This document shows, one piece after another, positions 1-12,405 of a stretch of DNA of 64,000 bases. The translations under genes were made by a program, and so were the position numbers. Each line of letters begins with the position of its first letter. Within the stretch, counting starts at the first letter, position 1. The DNA lies in the NCBI GenBank assembly GCA_946811695.1, contig OX328124.1, positions 30,386,148 through 30,450,147 of the forward strand, in the 5' to 3' direction. The notes under the pieces were generated by a model. It had not been told where the DNA came from, did no database searches, and saw only the letters and a list, made by a program, of their open reading frames with translations. The stretch comes from Gonocerus acuteangulatus (Eukaryota > Arthropoda > Insecta > Hemiptera > Coreidae).

Positions 1-2307
1 GGGTTCTAAGTGAGATACCTAATTTCTGTTTTTTTTTATTCACTGAATGTCGTTCATGTGTAGATAATTTATCTTATTAGGCATTATCCAGATTATAGTG
101 CGTACATTTTCGTTTGGTCCGGGTTTATGTGCGCAGTTTTTCTTCTTTTATTGTATTAGTGACACGAATGGACCTTTCAATTATTTTAATTACGGAGATG
201 GTATTTTTCTTGTAATTTAACAAAGAAGAATTGGGAGAGACGGTCTCAGCAATTGTCCTTGGTCGAAGTGAATCATACAGGTTTTCCATTATGGTTATTT
301 CTTAAGAAACACTTTTTTGGTCTAGATAGCTCATTTTCTTATTCAAGTCTTACTTAATGGAAATTATAAATATAATCACTTTGTGCTGTAAAATAGAAAG
401 GACTATTTCTTTTTGTTCCAAATATTGACTTTGCACATCACATTAGGAGTATTTGTTAATTTTATATTTATTTATAAATATTTTCACATCAATAATAATT
501 ACTGCCTCCGGGTATTACCAGGATAGTCATTGTCGGGGCTCGGCACACATGGAGGAATTGATTCGGAAACATATACAATACATTTGTGTTAATATGTGGA
601 AAAATTCCTTAATATTAATGTAGTACGAGTTCATTCTTTTTGTACCGAAAAGCTAATATATCTTGCTTTAGCTTATGCCTGGCGCTTAATTTATTTCTTA
701 AGTACAGATGCTTAGATAGCTTTCTATGTTCATAGCAGACCTAAGATAATTCAAGGTTTTCGTTTTCCTATGGGCTTCAGTTATTTTTGTAGACATGTAT
801 TAGTATCTCTAGATGAGGAACGGCGAAATATCCCCCCCTGTATTTTACGTTATTTTTCTTCTCAGTTTTAATGGGCGTAGAAAACTAATGTTGGGGATCT
901 GATGCATTTCAAATTCCTGGGTTGGCCAACTATAAATTTTATATTTTGTAATATTGCATTCACATTCTGTATATTTCCTGATTTTATGTGAAACAAAATT
1001 ATTATGAAGGCCAAATTTTATCGTACTTTCATAATTTAAGTAATTAGTTTTCTTATTGAAATGAGATGGAATTTGATTATTTTATTTCCTGTTATATTAA
1101 ATAGATACACAGAATTCTCATGGGCAAGATCTTATTGTTTAATAATAATTATATTGCATTACTTATTTGAAAATGTTCCGCATCTTCACCCTTCCTTGTT
1201 GATACAGTTGGCTTCTAACCTAACCACAGCTTTACCTCTTAACAGAAATCATTTTAGAATTAATTGTTGTAAAGGACGAGTCAATATCTTAATATAACAT
1301 CATTATTTTGTTTAGAATAACATTCCAATTATGTTTGCACGTTGTTCTGGGTTTTTGGCGCTTTAGTGATCTGTCAGTGGGCCTAACCCAGCTCTGTTTG
1401 TGAACTAGCGTCCCCAAGAGTTTCCACTATCGAAGTCTAATATAGTAAGCACTAAGCCACCACTAGTCGCTGTTATTTCATGGTTACTTCGTTGTCCGAT
1501 TATTTTAACAAAACTAAGACGTTTTTACTATTGCCTATGGTTTCAAATTTCATTTATTGCGTTCCGGTAAATCGCATACTTTACTGCTTTAACACCAAGG
1601 ACGCCATTACGTTCACTTGGCGCGGAAAAACGCGCTCAAAATTGGAACACTGGGTAATAATATGACAGTGAACGACTTTAACCAAATATAACCAATTATT
1701 TAGCTTTTGATATATTATTTCAAACATTAAAATACTATTTTTACAATATTCTACTTATTCGCATAAAGTTACTAATTTAAATCCATTTAACTGTTTATCT
1801 GTTGTTTGTGCATTTTAGGTAAATAGCTAGTTTCTGCTTGCGGTTTTATTTCACCAGGATAAGAAATATTGATTTCTAGTGAAAGAAAATGAGATAAAGT
1901 TTAGAAATAGGAATTTTTCTTAAGTAACAGTTATTAACAGTTTTGAAATAGTTAATTTTATATATGAGTTCCATATTAGGCAATCACAAGGCTCATGAAT
2001 TGTCAACGTTTTGCCTCGTTGGGAAAACCAAACAAAGATTTAAAAGTGCGGGGTTCCCCATGAGCCAAAATCCTTTTGTTTTTTTTTTAAGTGCAGTGGT
2101 CTTCAGGTAGTTTTCGCAGGACCACTTAGTTTATTGGCAGTAATCTTAACAATAACTGACATGTACATATTCATAAAGGGCGTTCCAGGTATTTCGTTTT
2201 GGACTATTGTAATCCATTTTGCAAATTTTCTTTACGGAAAAATATTCAAATAACATAAGACTATGTGTCCGCTAGGATTTTTACGGTATTATTTCTGAAC
2301 TATATTA
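1..2307. other. AT-rich stretch, no gene recognised
   Basis: I see no coding exon, RNA gene or repeat that I can name here. The open frames present are short and unlike any protein I recognise. A moderately GC-richer patch at about 1370-1450 has no recognisable content. Confidence 0.5.
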
Positions 2308-2315
2308 CTTTTAAG

Positions 2316-2568
2316 CATGGGCGTATATTAGGGGGGCTGCAGCCCCCCCCCCCCAAAAAAAATTTTGATATGATGCTAAAAATGTGTAATAAAACCCTTA
2401 AAAATGAATAAAATAAGATTACTTGGTTCATAAAAAATATTTTACTTTAGGTGTAATAGCGTTTTAGTTGCCTAAAACTATTCCAAGTTCTGAATCTTTA
2501 GTATTCCATAACCCGGAAATGGTAGCAGCCCCCCCCCCCCACGAAATTGTTTCCTATATACGCCCTTG
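2316..2568 (+). mobile_element. hAT-type MITE with poly-G/C arms (MITE-G, copy 1)
   Basis: The element starts CATGGGCGTATATT and ends in the inverse form ATATACGCCCTTG. Just inside each end lies a run of G or C. It is flanked by a perfect 8-bp direct duplication, CTTTTAAG (2308-2315 and 2569-2576), the duplication size typical of hAT elements. It has no coding capacity. Other copies lie at 22760, 26697, 45116 and 63636. Confidence 0.85.
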
Positions 2569-2836
2569 CTTTTAAGTGTCTTTCTTTATACGATTTTTCA
2601 GCCGCCAACACATGGTCAAATACGATGGCGTTTTATATCCATCGTCTCAAAGACTCCAAAATATATGATTTTACTAATTACTATTAAAATCAATCATTGT
2701 ACCTATTTACTTTTTCATTCTAAGAATTTAAGACGATATGTTCTTTTATAAGTTAATTGTATCTATAGCTCTGTTACCTATCACAATCATAATTTTTTTT
2801 TGGTTTTGTATTAATTTCTTTTTTTTGTCATTTTAT

Positions 2837-2869
2837 CTGACGAAGGCTACCAATGAGTAGCCGAAACGT
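2837..2869 (+). other. Hammerhead-ribozyme-like motif
   Basis: CTGACGA is followed by a 6-bp stem (GGCTAC/GTAGCC) with a 6-nt loop and then GAAAC. This is the order of the hammerhead core: box CUGANGA, stem II, box GAAA. Stem III and the cleavage site are not evident, and one base next to stem II is unpaired, so activity is unknown. Similar motifs here sit in Penelope-like structures. Confidence 0.4.
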
Positions 2870-2880
2870 TCGAAATATAG

Positions 2881-4052
2881 ATTTTTTAAAACAAAATCAT
2901 ATTGAGGTTTATTTAGCCGAATCCCAACCATTCCATCTTTACTTATATATGATTTTATTGTTGGGCTTTTCATGGGCTCATTGTACTTATTCTCACTGTA
3001 CTCTCCTAATGTTGGAGCCCAGGATTTAGAGACAGGAATAAGGTGACTACAGTTGTAGAACTTCTTTTTTTTTTCTTACGTTTTAACTAATTTTTTCTAT
3101 CCGTGCGCTTGTAGGATAAAATCCTTAAATCATAATTCCCGATGTAGAAGAAGCGGTTTTGAGAATTATTTCCTTTAATTTAAAAATTATATTTGATATT
3201 AAAATAATCTAAAGTATTCGGCAGAAGTATTTGCCAACTATCTTGTATAAGCTATTTTGTTTATGAATCGATAACTGAATGTATTTTTTGGCAAAGACTT
3301 CAAAATCTTTTATCACAAAAATCTTTTGAACTAATATTTGCTAGAGTTCTCTGACTAAAACTGGACCAACTATGCTTTTATCTTTACCGTCCTTGAACCC
3401 CGTTTTGGCCACGGATTCTATTGGACGACATAAGCAGTCGATCATAAAATTGTTATCCCTCCTTAAAAAAAAGTTATTTTAGATTCTTACGTCACAAACT
3501 TGCTATAATGTTAGTATTTATAGAATTCTTTGTGAATATCAACTCTCTATTGACTTATTCTATTCTTATTTTTTATGCTTGAAATATACTTAGAATTTAA
3601 ACCAGTAAAAATACCTACGGTATAGGGAATTCATACAGAAGAAATTAGAGTATTTGTAGTTTTCATAATCAAACATATACAAATTCAACATAAATTAAAT
3701 GTCCTTCTCATATGAGCGTAGACATGAAATATAATAGCTCACTTATATTTTTAAGATAGTCATATCTCAAACTCGGTATCTTAGATTTAATTATAAATTT
3801 TTGGTGAGAGCAGTTGACCAAAATAAATAATATTCTTTGTTTTCAATGAAGAATAAAATATTATTACTCTAAGTTAACTTACTTATTAAAATCTTTATAG
3901 GTGAAAGTAATATTATAGCAAAATTGCCTGAAAAAAATCGTGGTAGATAAGTTGTATTTTTCTGTAAGCGAAATAATCAATCCTTTTGAAGATTTCTTCT
4001 GATTCTACATAATAGGCACAACTTGATTTCCGTTAAAATCGTGTGTGTGTTT

Positions 4053-4061
<9 letters not shown>
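2881..4061. other. AT-rich stretch, no gene recognised
   Basis: No exon, RNA gene or named repeat is recognised. Homopolymer runs and short frames only. Confidence 0.45.

Positions 4062-4100
<39 letters not shown>
4062..4100. repeat. (TA)n microsatellite
   Basis: An uninterrupted AT dinucleotide run, preceded by a short GT/AC inverted repeat (about 4041-4061). Confidence 0.95.
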
Positions 4101-4103
<3 letters not shown>

Positions 4104-5491
4104 AAGAGGGAGGGTAATCCGAAAAAAATTAATAGTTCTCCTGACGGTCGAAAATATTGTTATATTGCAAGAAAAGAAATGAAAAATAAATAATTCAGTC
4201 ATATATCCATTACAAATATAAAAGAACATAAGTAATTATTTTTATTTCTTATTTATTGATTATTTTAACTCAGTTGTCGGTATATGAATAACTTGTGTTA
4301 AGGCTTGGGGGATTTTTATTTTTATTGAAAGCTTGAAAGGGAGATTAATTTAATCTATTTTTAGTGATATTATAATTTATCTCAATTCATTCAATGCTTG
4401 CTATCTAAGGTCGCATGGTCTCTTAGAAATATTGCTGTAGTTATTTTCCTTTGGTGCATGCTTTGCCAAGTTCCATGTTGACATAACTTCTGATATTGCT
4501 ATGCTTTTCCTACTTCGAATTAGCCTCAGTCCTAACATTTCAGTCGGGCTAAAGGGTTTCTTCCTTTGCACGCGTGGATCACCATGATAGCCAAGGAATC
4601 CTTGTTATAATTTCTTGAGAAGCCTTGTTTATCTTTTTTGGAAGTTATTGATGCTTGTTCTTCCTACAGGTTTATGGGGGGCATTTAGCTACCCTTCTGC
4701 AATTTAAATTGCTTATCTGTGTACGTACCTTAGTGCAATACTTTCTTAAATGTTGTAAGTGCTAAACATATCTCACGCACAAGCAATAATAACACAGTTG
4801 ATAAGTATGTATTAGAATTATATACTTATGTATATTAATAATGTAGATTTTCCCATATTACCAATATGACGACTTCAAATATTTAAGAATTGGCTCAATT
4901 AGAAAATTCCTGATTTCACTTAAGCATCTATTCTTCTCTAACTATTGTAATATTCTTATTAACCAGTTTTAATAGAGACTCTAATTTTTCTTTTATACAT
5001 AAACAGGTAATTGTTTTCATTGTTAATTCTTCCTATGCAAATGGATTTTCTGAAATGTTATCTGAAAGATATTTCATATGGTTCAGGTAAATACTTTTTC
5101 TTTTTACTAATTAAAAAAAAAAAGAGAAATTACCATCACAAATCCATAACATACAATAAACACGGAACTCCTAACGAATAATAGTTTAACCGAAACCATG
5201 CAACTTGAAGTGCTTTCTTAAGGGTATAATAATTTAGGACGCCAAGAATGTTTACATAAAATGGCACAGGAAATGCTTAAAGGAAGTGAACTCCCCAACA
5301 GGGCAAAAGATACAAAATATTTTTTTTTTACCTAGAACGATGTACCCTAAATGTTTCATTCCGTGTATTTGAAGTTTGGGTTTCATATGAGCACCCGCTC
5401 TTAATTAAACAATTTTTCTCACTATCAAAATACTTCTCCATCATTATATACTAATGTTATTAATGAATGTTATGCGATCTTGCTTTTTGGC
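4101..5491. other. AT-rich stretch, no gene recognised
   Basis: Nothing recognisable was found beyond low-complexity A/T runs. Confidence 0.45.
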
Positions 5492-6182
5492 ACTTTCCTC
5501 CGAAGGAAAGTAGCTATTGAGGTTGGACTCATGACGGAATTTTTGAAAAATTTCTTCAAATCTTTATCGATCCTACCTAGTAGACACCGAAAATGACCCC
5601 CGTTAAAATTTATATATATATATATATATATATATATGCATATATATATATATATATAGATGTGTCTGTTAACACGATAGTGGCCAGAGTTTTTGTTTTT
5701 TCGTCACGAAACTTGGTATATAGCATTCAATTAGCAAACGATTGAACGTGTTCGTTAACCACCAAAGTCGGTCCACATGAGAAAGAAGTGTTGTAAAAAT
5801 GAGCTGAATCGGTCAATCGGAAAGCGGGGGTTTAATTTGTAATATATTTGAATAGAAAAGCCGGCAGACGTAGGTTCACAAAGCCGCCGCAAGGAGCGCT
5901 TTCTACCTCTAGAGTGACTGTATCCTGTTCCTGCGTTAGATCAAAATACGATAATATGAGGATTTTTGTATTTATTACGTAGTGTAGTAGGTACCATGTG
6001 TAAACATAACTCTGGATGCAAATTAATAATTGATCAGTTACTCATTACAAAATGAGAACTATTCACGTTTTTATTTTATTTATGTAGGATATTTTAAGCA
6101 AATTGTTCTGGAAAGCAGCCTACACTACCCAAATTCTGAGGAAAGTGCTTAGTTATGCAGCTCCTGCGTGACGGACTTTTTT
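5492..6182 (+). repeat. Family-B repeat, short full-length copy
   Basis: It begins with a 20-bp palindrome centred on CTCCGAAGG, then a conserved leader ending GTTAAAATTTATA, then (TA)n at 5611-5657, then the module TCGTCACGAAACTTGGTAT. It ends CAGCTCCTGCGTGACGGACT followed by a T run. Other copies lie at 17696 (+), 31980 (-) and 57203 (+), with fragments at 6400, 20531, 36115 and 46185. This copy lacks the internal ~140-bp modules seen in the longer copies. It has no coding capacity; the transposon class is not determined. Confidence 0.85.
5611..5657. repeat. (TA)n microsatellite inside family B
   Basis: An AT run with a single GC interruption, at the same relative place as the runs in the other family-B copies. 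Confidence 0.95.
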
Positions 6183-6399
6183 CTCTCTCATTGAAATATT
6201 TAATTCTGAGCGCGAAAGAACTTTACTAACTAATTTTTGACACCATCAAAATAACTAACCCACATTTATATGTAAATTAATATTAATCTTTTTTTGTGAG
6301 GTGTTTATTAACGTCAGTTTTTCTTACAATTCTTTGATACAACAATGCTCTAAAGCGCGATCTATTCTTCCGTGGTGGGATAAGATTCCACTTTTACCA

Positions 6400-6510
6400 C
6401 TTTTCGAAGGCTTAGATGTTGAAGTTGCACTTATGAAAAAAATTTTAAATAATTAATAATCCTACTAAGTAGAAAATTATCCCCGTTAAAATGAAGATGT
6501 ATATACTGCT
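6400..6510 (+). repeat. Decayed 5' fragment of family B
   Basis: The text matches the family-B leader with many substitutions (TTCGAAGG, then GTTGCACTTATGA, then CCCCGTTAAAAT), but no downstream part follows. Confidence 0.55.
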
Positions 6511-6629
6511 ACAATGCTTATTATCTAAACGGAAACCCATTAAAATATTACTCATATAGGAAAGAAAAACGTTCCTCACTTCAAAATTATTATCTTATTT
6601 ACAAATACATTTCTCAATAATATTCAAAG

Positions 6630-6671
<42 letters not shown>
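6630..6671. repeat. (TA)n-(TG)n microsatellite
   Basis: An AT run passes directly into a GT run. Confidence 0.95.
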
Positions 6672-6732
6672 ACTTAGATATGCAATTATAGGTGCAATAT
6701 ATATTCATACTACGTTGCAACCTATATGTGTG

Positions 6733-6996
6733 TATATATCATCGATGCAAATGCAAAGTATCGAATATGAAAATCACCACTTTCAAGAGTGAAAATACTT
6801 TTATTTATTACCTTGCTTTTGGACAGTCAAATAGTCGGCAGCTTCGACTTTATGACAGTGGTTACATTCCCCTTTCATTGTGTAATCTTAGATTCCAGAG
6901 TTTGCCGTCCATCTGTCCAACAGCAATCAGCAAAGATTTAAAATGAAAAATCTGTTTTTTCACATTCGATACTTTGCATTTGTATCGACGATATGA
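6733..6996. mobile_element. MITE with ~40-bp terminal inverted repeats
   Basis: The left end (6733-6773) and right end (6955-6996) are inverted copies sharing the core GCAAAGTATCGAATRTGAAA. The ~180-bp interior has an open frame but matches nothing I know. A related, more decayed element lies at 50597-50855. The superfamily is not determined, because no clear target duplication is visible. Confidence 0.7.
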
Positions 6997-7199
6997 GGAC
7001 CCCAGAGGTCAAGGGGTCTAAGTAACAAACTCAATGTATTGAGGAAAATGGATTTAATGTTGAACATATGTGGTAATAGATTTTTGCAGTTTCGATCATA
7101 CTTGACGAATCCTCAGGGCCTTAGCTGTTTATTATCGATGATACATAATAGGTACATCATCCGGTTTATGATTAATATGCAAAAAACCATCTAGGCGAA

Positions 7200-8225
7200 C
7201 GGTAGTGCGCCAGGCCAAGTTCCGGCCTAAGCATACTGCGTGTATATTACAGGCGGTCTTAGAGCCGATTTTTACCCTCTCATAACTTTCAACCAGGTAA
7301 AGATAAAGTTATGAAATTTTACACAGGTATTATTCTACTAGATGTGAGTAAAACTGGAAAATTTGATAATTATACATCGAATAGTTTCTGAGATAGAAGC
7401 GATCGAAAATCGGGATTTATAGGACTCACTCACTCACTGACTCATCAAAATTATTAGGCACTTCCCATGATGCTAGGGACTTGAAATTTTGCATGAAGAT
7501 AGATATGAAGACGTTATTAAAGGAAAAAAACGAAAAATCGCGAAAAGTTGTGTTTGACTCCGCTTCCGGGGCGGGGCGTGCCAGTTTTGTACTTCCTTCG
7601 GAAACCCATCATTCCGTCCGAACCCCATGATGTGGGGTATCAAATGAATTGTCTCGGTATGAAGAACCTATATTTGATGTTTTAAGAAACAATTAGACGC
7701 ATATAGGCTCGGTAAAAATCTTATACCAACTGTCTGTCTGTATATTTGTTCCTCTTACAAATCCGCACCGTTTGACCGATTTTGATCAAACTTGGGACAC
7801 AAAAATGGGTCTTGATACGGGGAGAATCATAAGCTAGGCTAAATTGTCTATCAGCTGTCTGTCTGTCTGTCTGTTTGTTCCTTATACAAATACACACCGT
7901 TTGACCGATTTTGACAAAATTTGACACACATGTCGGTCTTTCTCCGGGTAGTTTCATAGGCCAGTCAAAATCGTCTTATCAGCTGTCTGTCTGCATGTTT
8001 GTTCCTTACACAAATTCACTCCATTTGACCGATTTTGACCAAACTTGGCACCCAGGTAGGTCTTGATACGGGAGTGTCATATTACCTATGACGTTTTCTA
8101 CATTTTGTTCCATCGAAATGCCATCATTCCTTCTGAAACCCATCATGTGGGCTATCAAATGAATCGTCTTGGTAAGGAGAACCTATATTTGATGTTTTAA
8201 AAAACATTTCGACGCATCTTAACAA
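7200..8225 (+). repeat. Family-C modular repeat
   Basis: A non-coding repeat. It contains the phrase ACTCACTCACTCACTGACTC (7425-7444), two direct copies of a ~95-bp block (7608-7702 and 8122-8217), and between them three ~125-bp tandem units. A related sequence starts at 13445. Frames on the minus strand here are by-products of the repeat (Asp/Arg/Thr-rich from the GTCTGTCTGT runs). Confidence 0.7.
7729..8100 (+). repeat. Three diverged ~125-bp tandem modules
   Basis: Units begin at about 7729, 7851 and 7978. Each carries CTGTCTGTCTG, then TTTGTTCC, then TTTGACCGATTTTGA with an AAACTTGG-like ending. The same phrase recurs in families A and B. Confidence 0.85.
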
Positions 8226-9615
8226 AAACAGTTGTGACTTCTTTCTTAAATGTAGTAAATAAAGTCGTAGGGGTTCACTGCATAATATACTTCAAAGCAG
8301 ATACTAAGTTTTTCAAAGTCGAGCCATCTAAATTACAAAGTTTAGGATTACAAACCCAAAATGTATCGTCTTTGTTTCTTATATTTTTCTTGAAGGCCTT
8401 CTGCACTTTCCCTATTGTGATCTTTATCCTCGGGATAAGGTTCCTGTGTTTTACAGTGTAATAGTTTAGTTAAGAGAGCAATCAATTTGTCCTCTAGAGT
8501 AATGTCATCTGGAAGAGCTTCTAACTTTTCTAGTCTAGTGATTAGATGTATGTAGGTTGATAATTGGTATAAAATATCAAGCAGTAAGGAGAACCTTATG
8601 CAGAATCCAAAGACCCTGGTTTTATATGAAGTACAAAAGCCAGTAGGTATGCGGCAACTAAATTCTATTTAATACTTAGAAAAAAGTAATGAGATCCCAA
8701 AAAAAAACATAAATGTGAAATAGAGGCCAAGTTCCTGCCCCACAAAGAAACACTCCCTTCCCCAAAAATATCCCCTCCTAAAACCCCCCAAAAACGCCTT
8801 ACCATTCTACACTCCAAAAAAGTAGTATGAGTTGGTGTATTAATTCAACCAAAAATATTTGCCAATACAAGAGATGATACAAGAAAGAAATGTCCAAGTT
8901 CATTAAGGTAGACAATTTTTACTAGGATAGATTTTTGTTATTGGTTTATTTCTATACATTGCTATTCTCTCGTTTTTTTGTTATATTATTTGATTTATAT
9001 GTATATAAATTTATTTAATAGTCAATGAGGACTAAGTTGTCTCATTGACAACTTAACAAGTCGATTCATTCAATAGCTAGAGTGAATTTTAAAATGAGAA
9101 ATGACTATTCAATGAAATAAAATGTTGGTCTCCCGCATGGAAATCCAACACTCCAAGCTGACGAGGCTGTTCCTTAGCCGTATAACAGATGCTATTATAC
9201 TAGGAATTGACTTTAATTTATCTCTTAACCATTCAGCCTTCAAGCCGTATAGCTTGCTCTAGGTTGATTTTTTTTAGACGACAGTTGCTATATTTTCGAT
9301 ATTAATTTTTACGAGTACACGACGGAGTGTAATACACCAAAAAATATGGTATTTCCTTATAATAATCAAGAGTATCCAAGAGTATTAGCACAAAAAAACT
9401 AAATTATTTTAACAGCTATTCAGAACAACATGAACTAAAAAATTATCGGATTTAGGGCAAATTAAGTACCGAATATTTGTCTTTTTTGCTTTTATCTCAA
9501 TGTTTTATTTTTTAGTGCTTTTTTCACCATACGTATATTTTATGTTGTTATTTTGTTTGTAATTTATTTCATTTATTCTCTTTATTAGTTGGAATAAAAC
9601 ATGACGTACTAAGAA
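8226..9615. other. No gene recognised
   Basis: No coding or repeat assignment. A 75-codon frame at 8234-8461 resembles nothing I can name. Confidence 0.4.
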
Positions 9616-9715
9616 TCGTATCCCGAATACACGTCCTGAACACAACCTCACGCTTCTAAATGTGAGATGTCAAAGAGTGTGGGTGTATATTGATATTGTT
9701 TGTTTGTAATTTATT
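9616..9715 (+). repeat. Paralogue of the LINE target site
   Basis: This segment aligns with 9960-9986 joined to 11780-11850, that is, the sequence either side of the LINE insertion. Shared words are GTGAGATRTCAAAGAGTG and the preceding GTATCYCRAATACAYRTC. It acts as an uninterrupted relative of the insertion site. Confidence 0.65.
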
Positions 9716-9756
9716 TCATTAATACTCCTTTTGTTTAAAAATATATAATGACGAAC

Positions 9757-9966
9757 AAAAAAATTAAATTTCGTTTAGAGCCTTCTGCTCAAATTCAGGA
9801 ACATAAATATGCTTTAGGTCCACCCGACAAGCCTATGTAATGTACAGTATAACATACAGTCTTCTTCGTACATGGCCACCGCGCATGCGCGAACGCCAGC
9901 GGAAAATTTTTTGTAACGTTTTTTTCCAGTTTAGTCATCGCTAAAGCATACTTATGCTAAAATTGT
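9757..9966 (+). repeat. ~210-bp dispersed repeat with internal inverted ends
   Basis: This repeat is present in inverse orientation at 24146-24358. It carries an inverted word, CATAARTATGCTTTAG, at about 9803 and 9957, so it could be a small MITE. Homology extends about 35 bp beyond one end. No coding capacity. Confidence 0.7.
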
Positions 9967-9982
9967 ATCTCAAATACATATC

Positions 9983-11350
9983 ATGGTTCTTGAAAACCTC
10001 TACAAGGATACGGAGTCTGCAGTATGGAACAAGGGTGGCATTACCAGTTTTTTCAGCACTGATTCTGGAGTAAAGCAAGGCTGCTTATTGAGTCCTCTTT
10101 TATTTTCTGCTTATATAAATGATTTGCCTGAGGAACTCAGCGGAGGAGTGCGAATACTAGACGGTCGGGTGCCATGCCTTATGTACGCGGATGACATAGT
10201 TCTTCTGAGTGAGGAAAAGACCTCTCTACAGCTCATGATAAATAAACTGGAGGATTACTGTCGAACTTGGAACCTGACTATCAATCTGAATAAATCCAAG
10301 ATAATGATATTTCGGAATGGTGGGAGACCAGCCATGAACGAGGAGTGGAAGCTTGGTGGCCAACCGATAGAAGTGGTAAACGAATATAAGTATCTTGGAG
10401 TCATCCTCACCCCCAAGCTGTCAATGAGCTGCCATTTCGAGGACAAGGTGCGGGTAGCAAAGTATGCACTTCATACTGTATGGAATCGCTTTATTATGAA
10501 GCATGAAGTCCCCGCTTCTGCTAAGTTTCAGGTGTTCGATGCAGTCACGCGAGCAACTCTGTGTTATGGTGCCCAAGTCTGGGGATGGACGGAATTCGGG
10601 GCTGTTGAGGCTGTACAGAGGTCATTTGTGAAGCGGCTCTTCGGGTTGCCAACATACACTCCTAATTATGCAATATATCTAGAAACAGGTAGAAGATCTA
10701 TTTTCCTGCACACATTAAAGCTACATCTAGAATATATGCTCAGGTTGGTAGCATTACCGAGACAAAGGCTGCCTGGTAGACTGTTCCGCGAGGTGATAGG
10801 GAAGAAGGGCTGGTTATACAAGGAATGGGAACAGCTATTCGCCAGAGCTGGAGAGAACATGGACAGCTGGACGAGCGGTGACCCTGTATTGATGAAGGAA
10901 GCAAGTTCCAGGTTATTGCTGTCACTCGCTAATCTCGAGTAGAGGCGATGGACAGAATCTTTTAAATCTTCTCAGTATCATCTGCTTTATAAATCGTTAG
11001 TCCACACTGATGCAGCCGTTTCCTACATGTAAGATGACAGGTCCCTCTATGCAGTCCGTCTAATCATGAAGGCTAGGACAGAGATGCTGCATCAAAACAG
11101 TAGGCCATGGCGAACAGACGGGCGTGGTCACTGCTCCATGTGCAATCTCAAGGAGGAGGAAGACACTCTGCATTTTCTCGCGAGATGTCCGATAATGAAG
11201 GATTTCAGGAGGGCGCACTACGAAAACGACCTACTCACCCTTGAAGAAGTCAAGCAGATTCTGAACGGAAACAACTGGGACACCTTATATAAATATTTAA
11301 AAAATATATCGAAATATCGACAGTTTTTAATTTTTCAATTTAATTATTGA
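9983..11350 (+). pseudogene. LINE reverse transcriptase C-terminal half (broken)
   Basis: The frame encodes the 3' half of a non-LTR retrotransposon polymerase. Visible motifs are SGVKQGCLLSPLLF (RT block before the active site), MYADDIVLL (catalytic YADD), LNKSKIMIF and YKYLGVIL, followed by a thumb-like region. Two in-frame stops, TAG at 10940-10942 and TAA at 11030-11032, break it. The same frame resumes and ends at 11350 with a C-x2-C-x9-H-x4-C finger (CSMCNLKEEEDTLHFLARC), common at LINE C-termini. The endonuclease, upstream palm and fingers are absent because the copy is 5'-truncated. The apparent ATG at 9983 lies in the target duplication, so it is host sequence and not the element's start. 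The LINE clade is not determined. Confidence 0.9.
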
Positions 11351-11368
11351 TTTATAAGTTGTTTATTT

Positions 11369-11373
<5 letters not shown>

Positions 11374-11424
<51 letters not shown>
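11374..11424. repeat. (TA)n microsatellite in LINE 3' UTR
   Basis: A pure AT run just after the LINE stop codon. Confidence 0.95.
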
Positions 11425-11426
<2 letters not shown>

Positions 11427-11668
11427 TCTCAGTCTATTTTATTATGACTGTATTTATTAATTATTATTTCATTTTATGTTTAATTATTTATTTTAATTTT
11501 TCTTTTTCTTCTTTTATCCATAGCCATCTTAAGTGGTATCCATACCTTGCAAAATGTATATTTTTATTTTATGAAATTAAGTTATGTATATAGGTATGCA
11601 CTCTGGCTGACTGGCTGATGGACAATGTCCAAGCCTAAGTAAATTGTTTTATTATTTTATTTTATATT

Positions 11669-11718
<50 letters not shown>
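11669..11718. repeat. (TA)n microsatellite in LINE 3' UTR
   Basis: A second AT run, shortly before the ATTC tail. Confidence 0.95.
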
Positions 11719-11721
<3 letters not shown>

Positions 11722-11739
11722 GTATGAAATAATAAATTT

Positions 11740-11765
11740 ACATTCATTCATTCATTCATTCATTC
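11740..11765. repeat. (ATTC)n LINE tail
   Basis: About six tetranucleotide units end exactly at the right target duplication, as in LINEs with microsatellite tails. Confidence 0.85.
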
Positions 11766-12138
11766 AATACATATCATGGACACAAACGCACGAATTCAGT
11801 ATGTGAGATATCAAAGAGTGCAGGTTTATATGCATTTTATTGTTTTATTTAGTTTATACTCATAATTTGTTATATTAAAAAGATATTATTAATTTATTAG
11901 TACTTTTTTTCATATTTTTATGTATTAATTTTATTGTTGTTTTAAGTGTTGTTAAGTTGAACATGTATTATGTTTTTTATATTTAAGGTTTGTGTAGTTC
12001 TCCCCTGCGTTTTCCCTGGGTGGGTGGGGTTATAGTCATGTTCATTTTCTACCATCCATGACTAGATCCACACTCATCCAGGGCGAACAGCAGCTGCTCA
12101 GCGTATCTCACCCCTAGGAGCACCTGTTCATAAGCAGA

Positions 12139-12405
12139 CTACCAGTTGCCCGAAACAGGTGGATGCATTGTTGATTGTAGTGGCGTCTTGTCATGCTCTA
12201 CTGAACATGTATTATTTGTTTGGGGCGAATTTCTTCGATGATCTTCAGGAAAAGCTACGATATCATAAGGAGAAACCCCATTTTCTTGTGTTTGTTTAGT
12301 TGTTTGGGGCGAATTTCTTCGATGATCTTCAGGAAAAGCTACGATATCATAAGGAGAAAACAACATTTTCTTGTGTTTGTTTAGTTGTTTGATAATATTT
12401 GGCAC
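12139..12405 (-). other. Open frame with in-frame 84-bp duplication
   Basis: A minus-strand frame of 88 codons contains two nearly identical 28-residue units (12217-12300 and 12301-12384). Each has SPYDIVAFPEDHRRNSPQT. Because 84 is a multiple of three, the duplication keeps the frame. The phrase faintly resembles the C-terminal tail of pogo-like transposases (a guess). Upstream a stop codon follows immediately, so at best this is a fragment. Confidence 0.35.

Larger units (their letters stand above)
9973..11779 (+). mobile_element. 5'-truncated LINE insertion with 14-bp target duplication
   Basis: The insert spans 9987-11765 and is bounded by AATACATATCATGG on both sides (9973-9986 and 11766-11779). 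It holds the 3' half of a LINE ORF, a 3' UTR with two (TA)n arrays, and a tail of ATTC repeats (11740-11765). The 5' truncation, target duplication and simple-repeat tail are all hallmarks of target-primed reverse transcription. An uninterrupted paralogue at 9616-9715 supports the boundaries. Confidence 0.9.

Noticed and set aside
7721..7957. 78-codon minus-strand frame with repeated FVKIGQTVCIC-like text
   Set aside because: It is a translation of the tandem family-C modules; indels in other copies break it.
10255..10925. Minus-strand frames across the RT gene
   Set aside because: Antisense shadows of the LINE reverse transcriptase frame.
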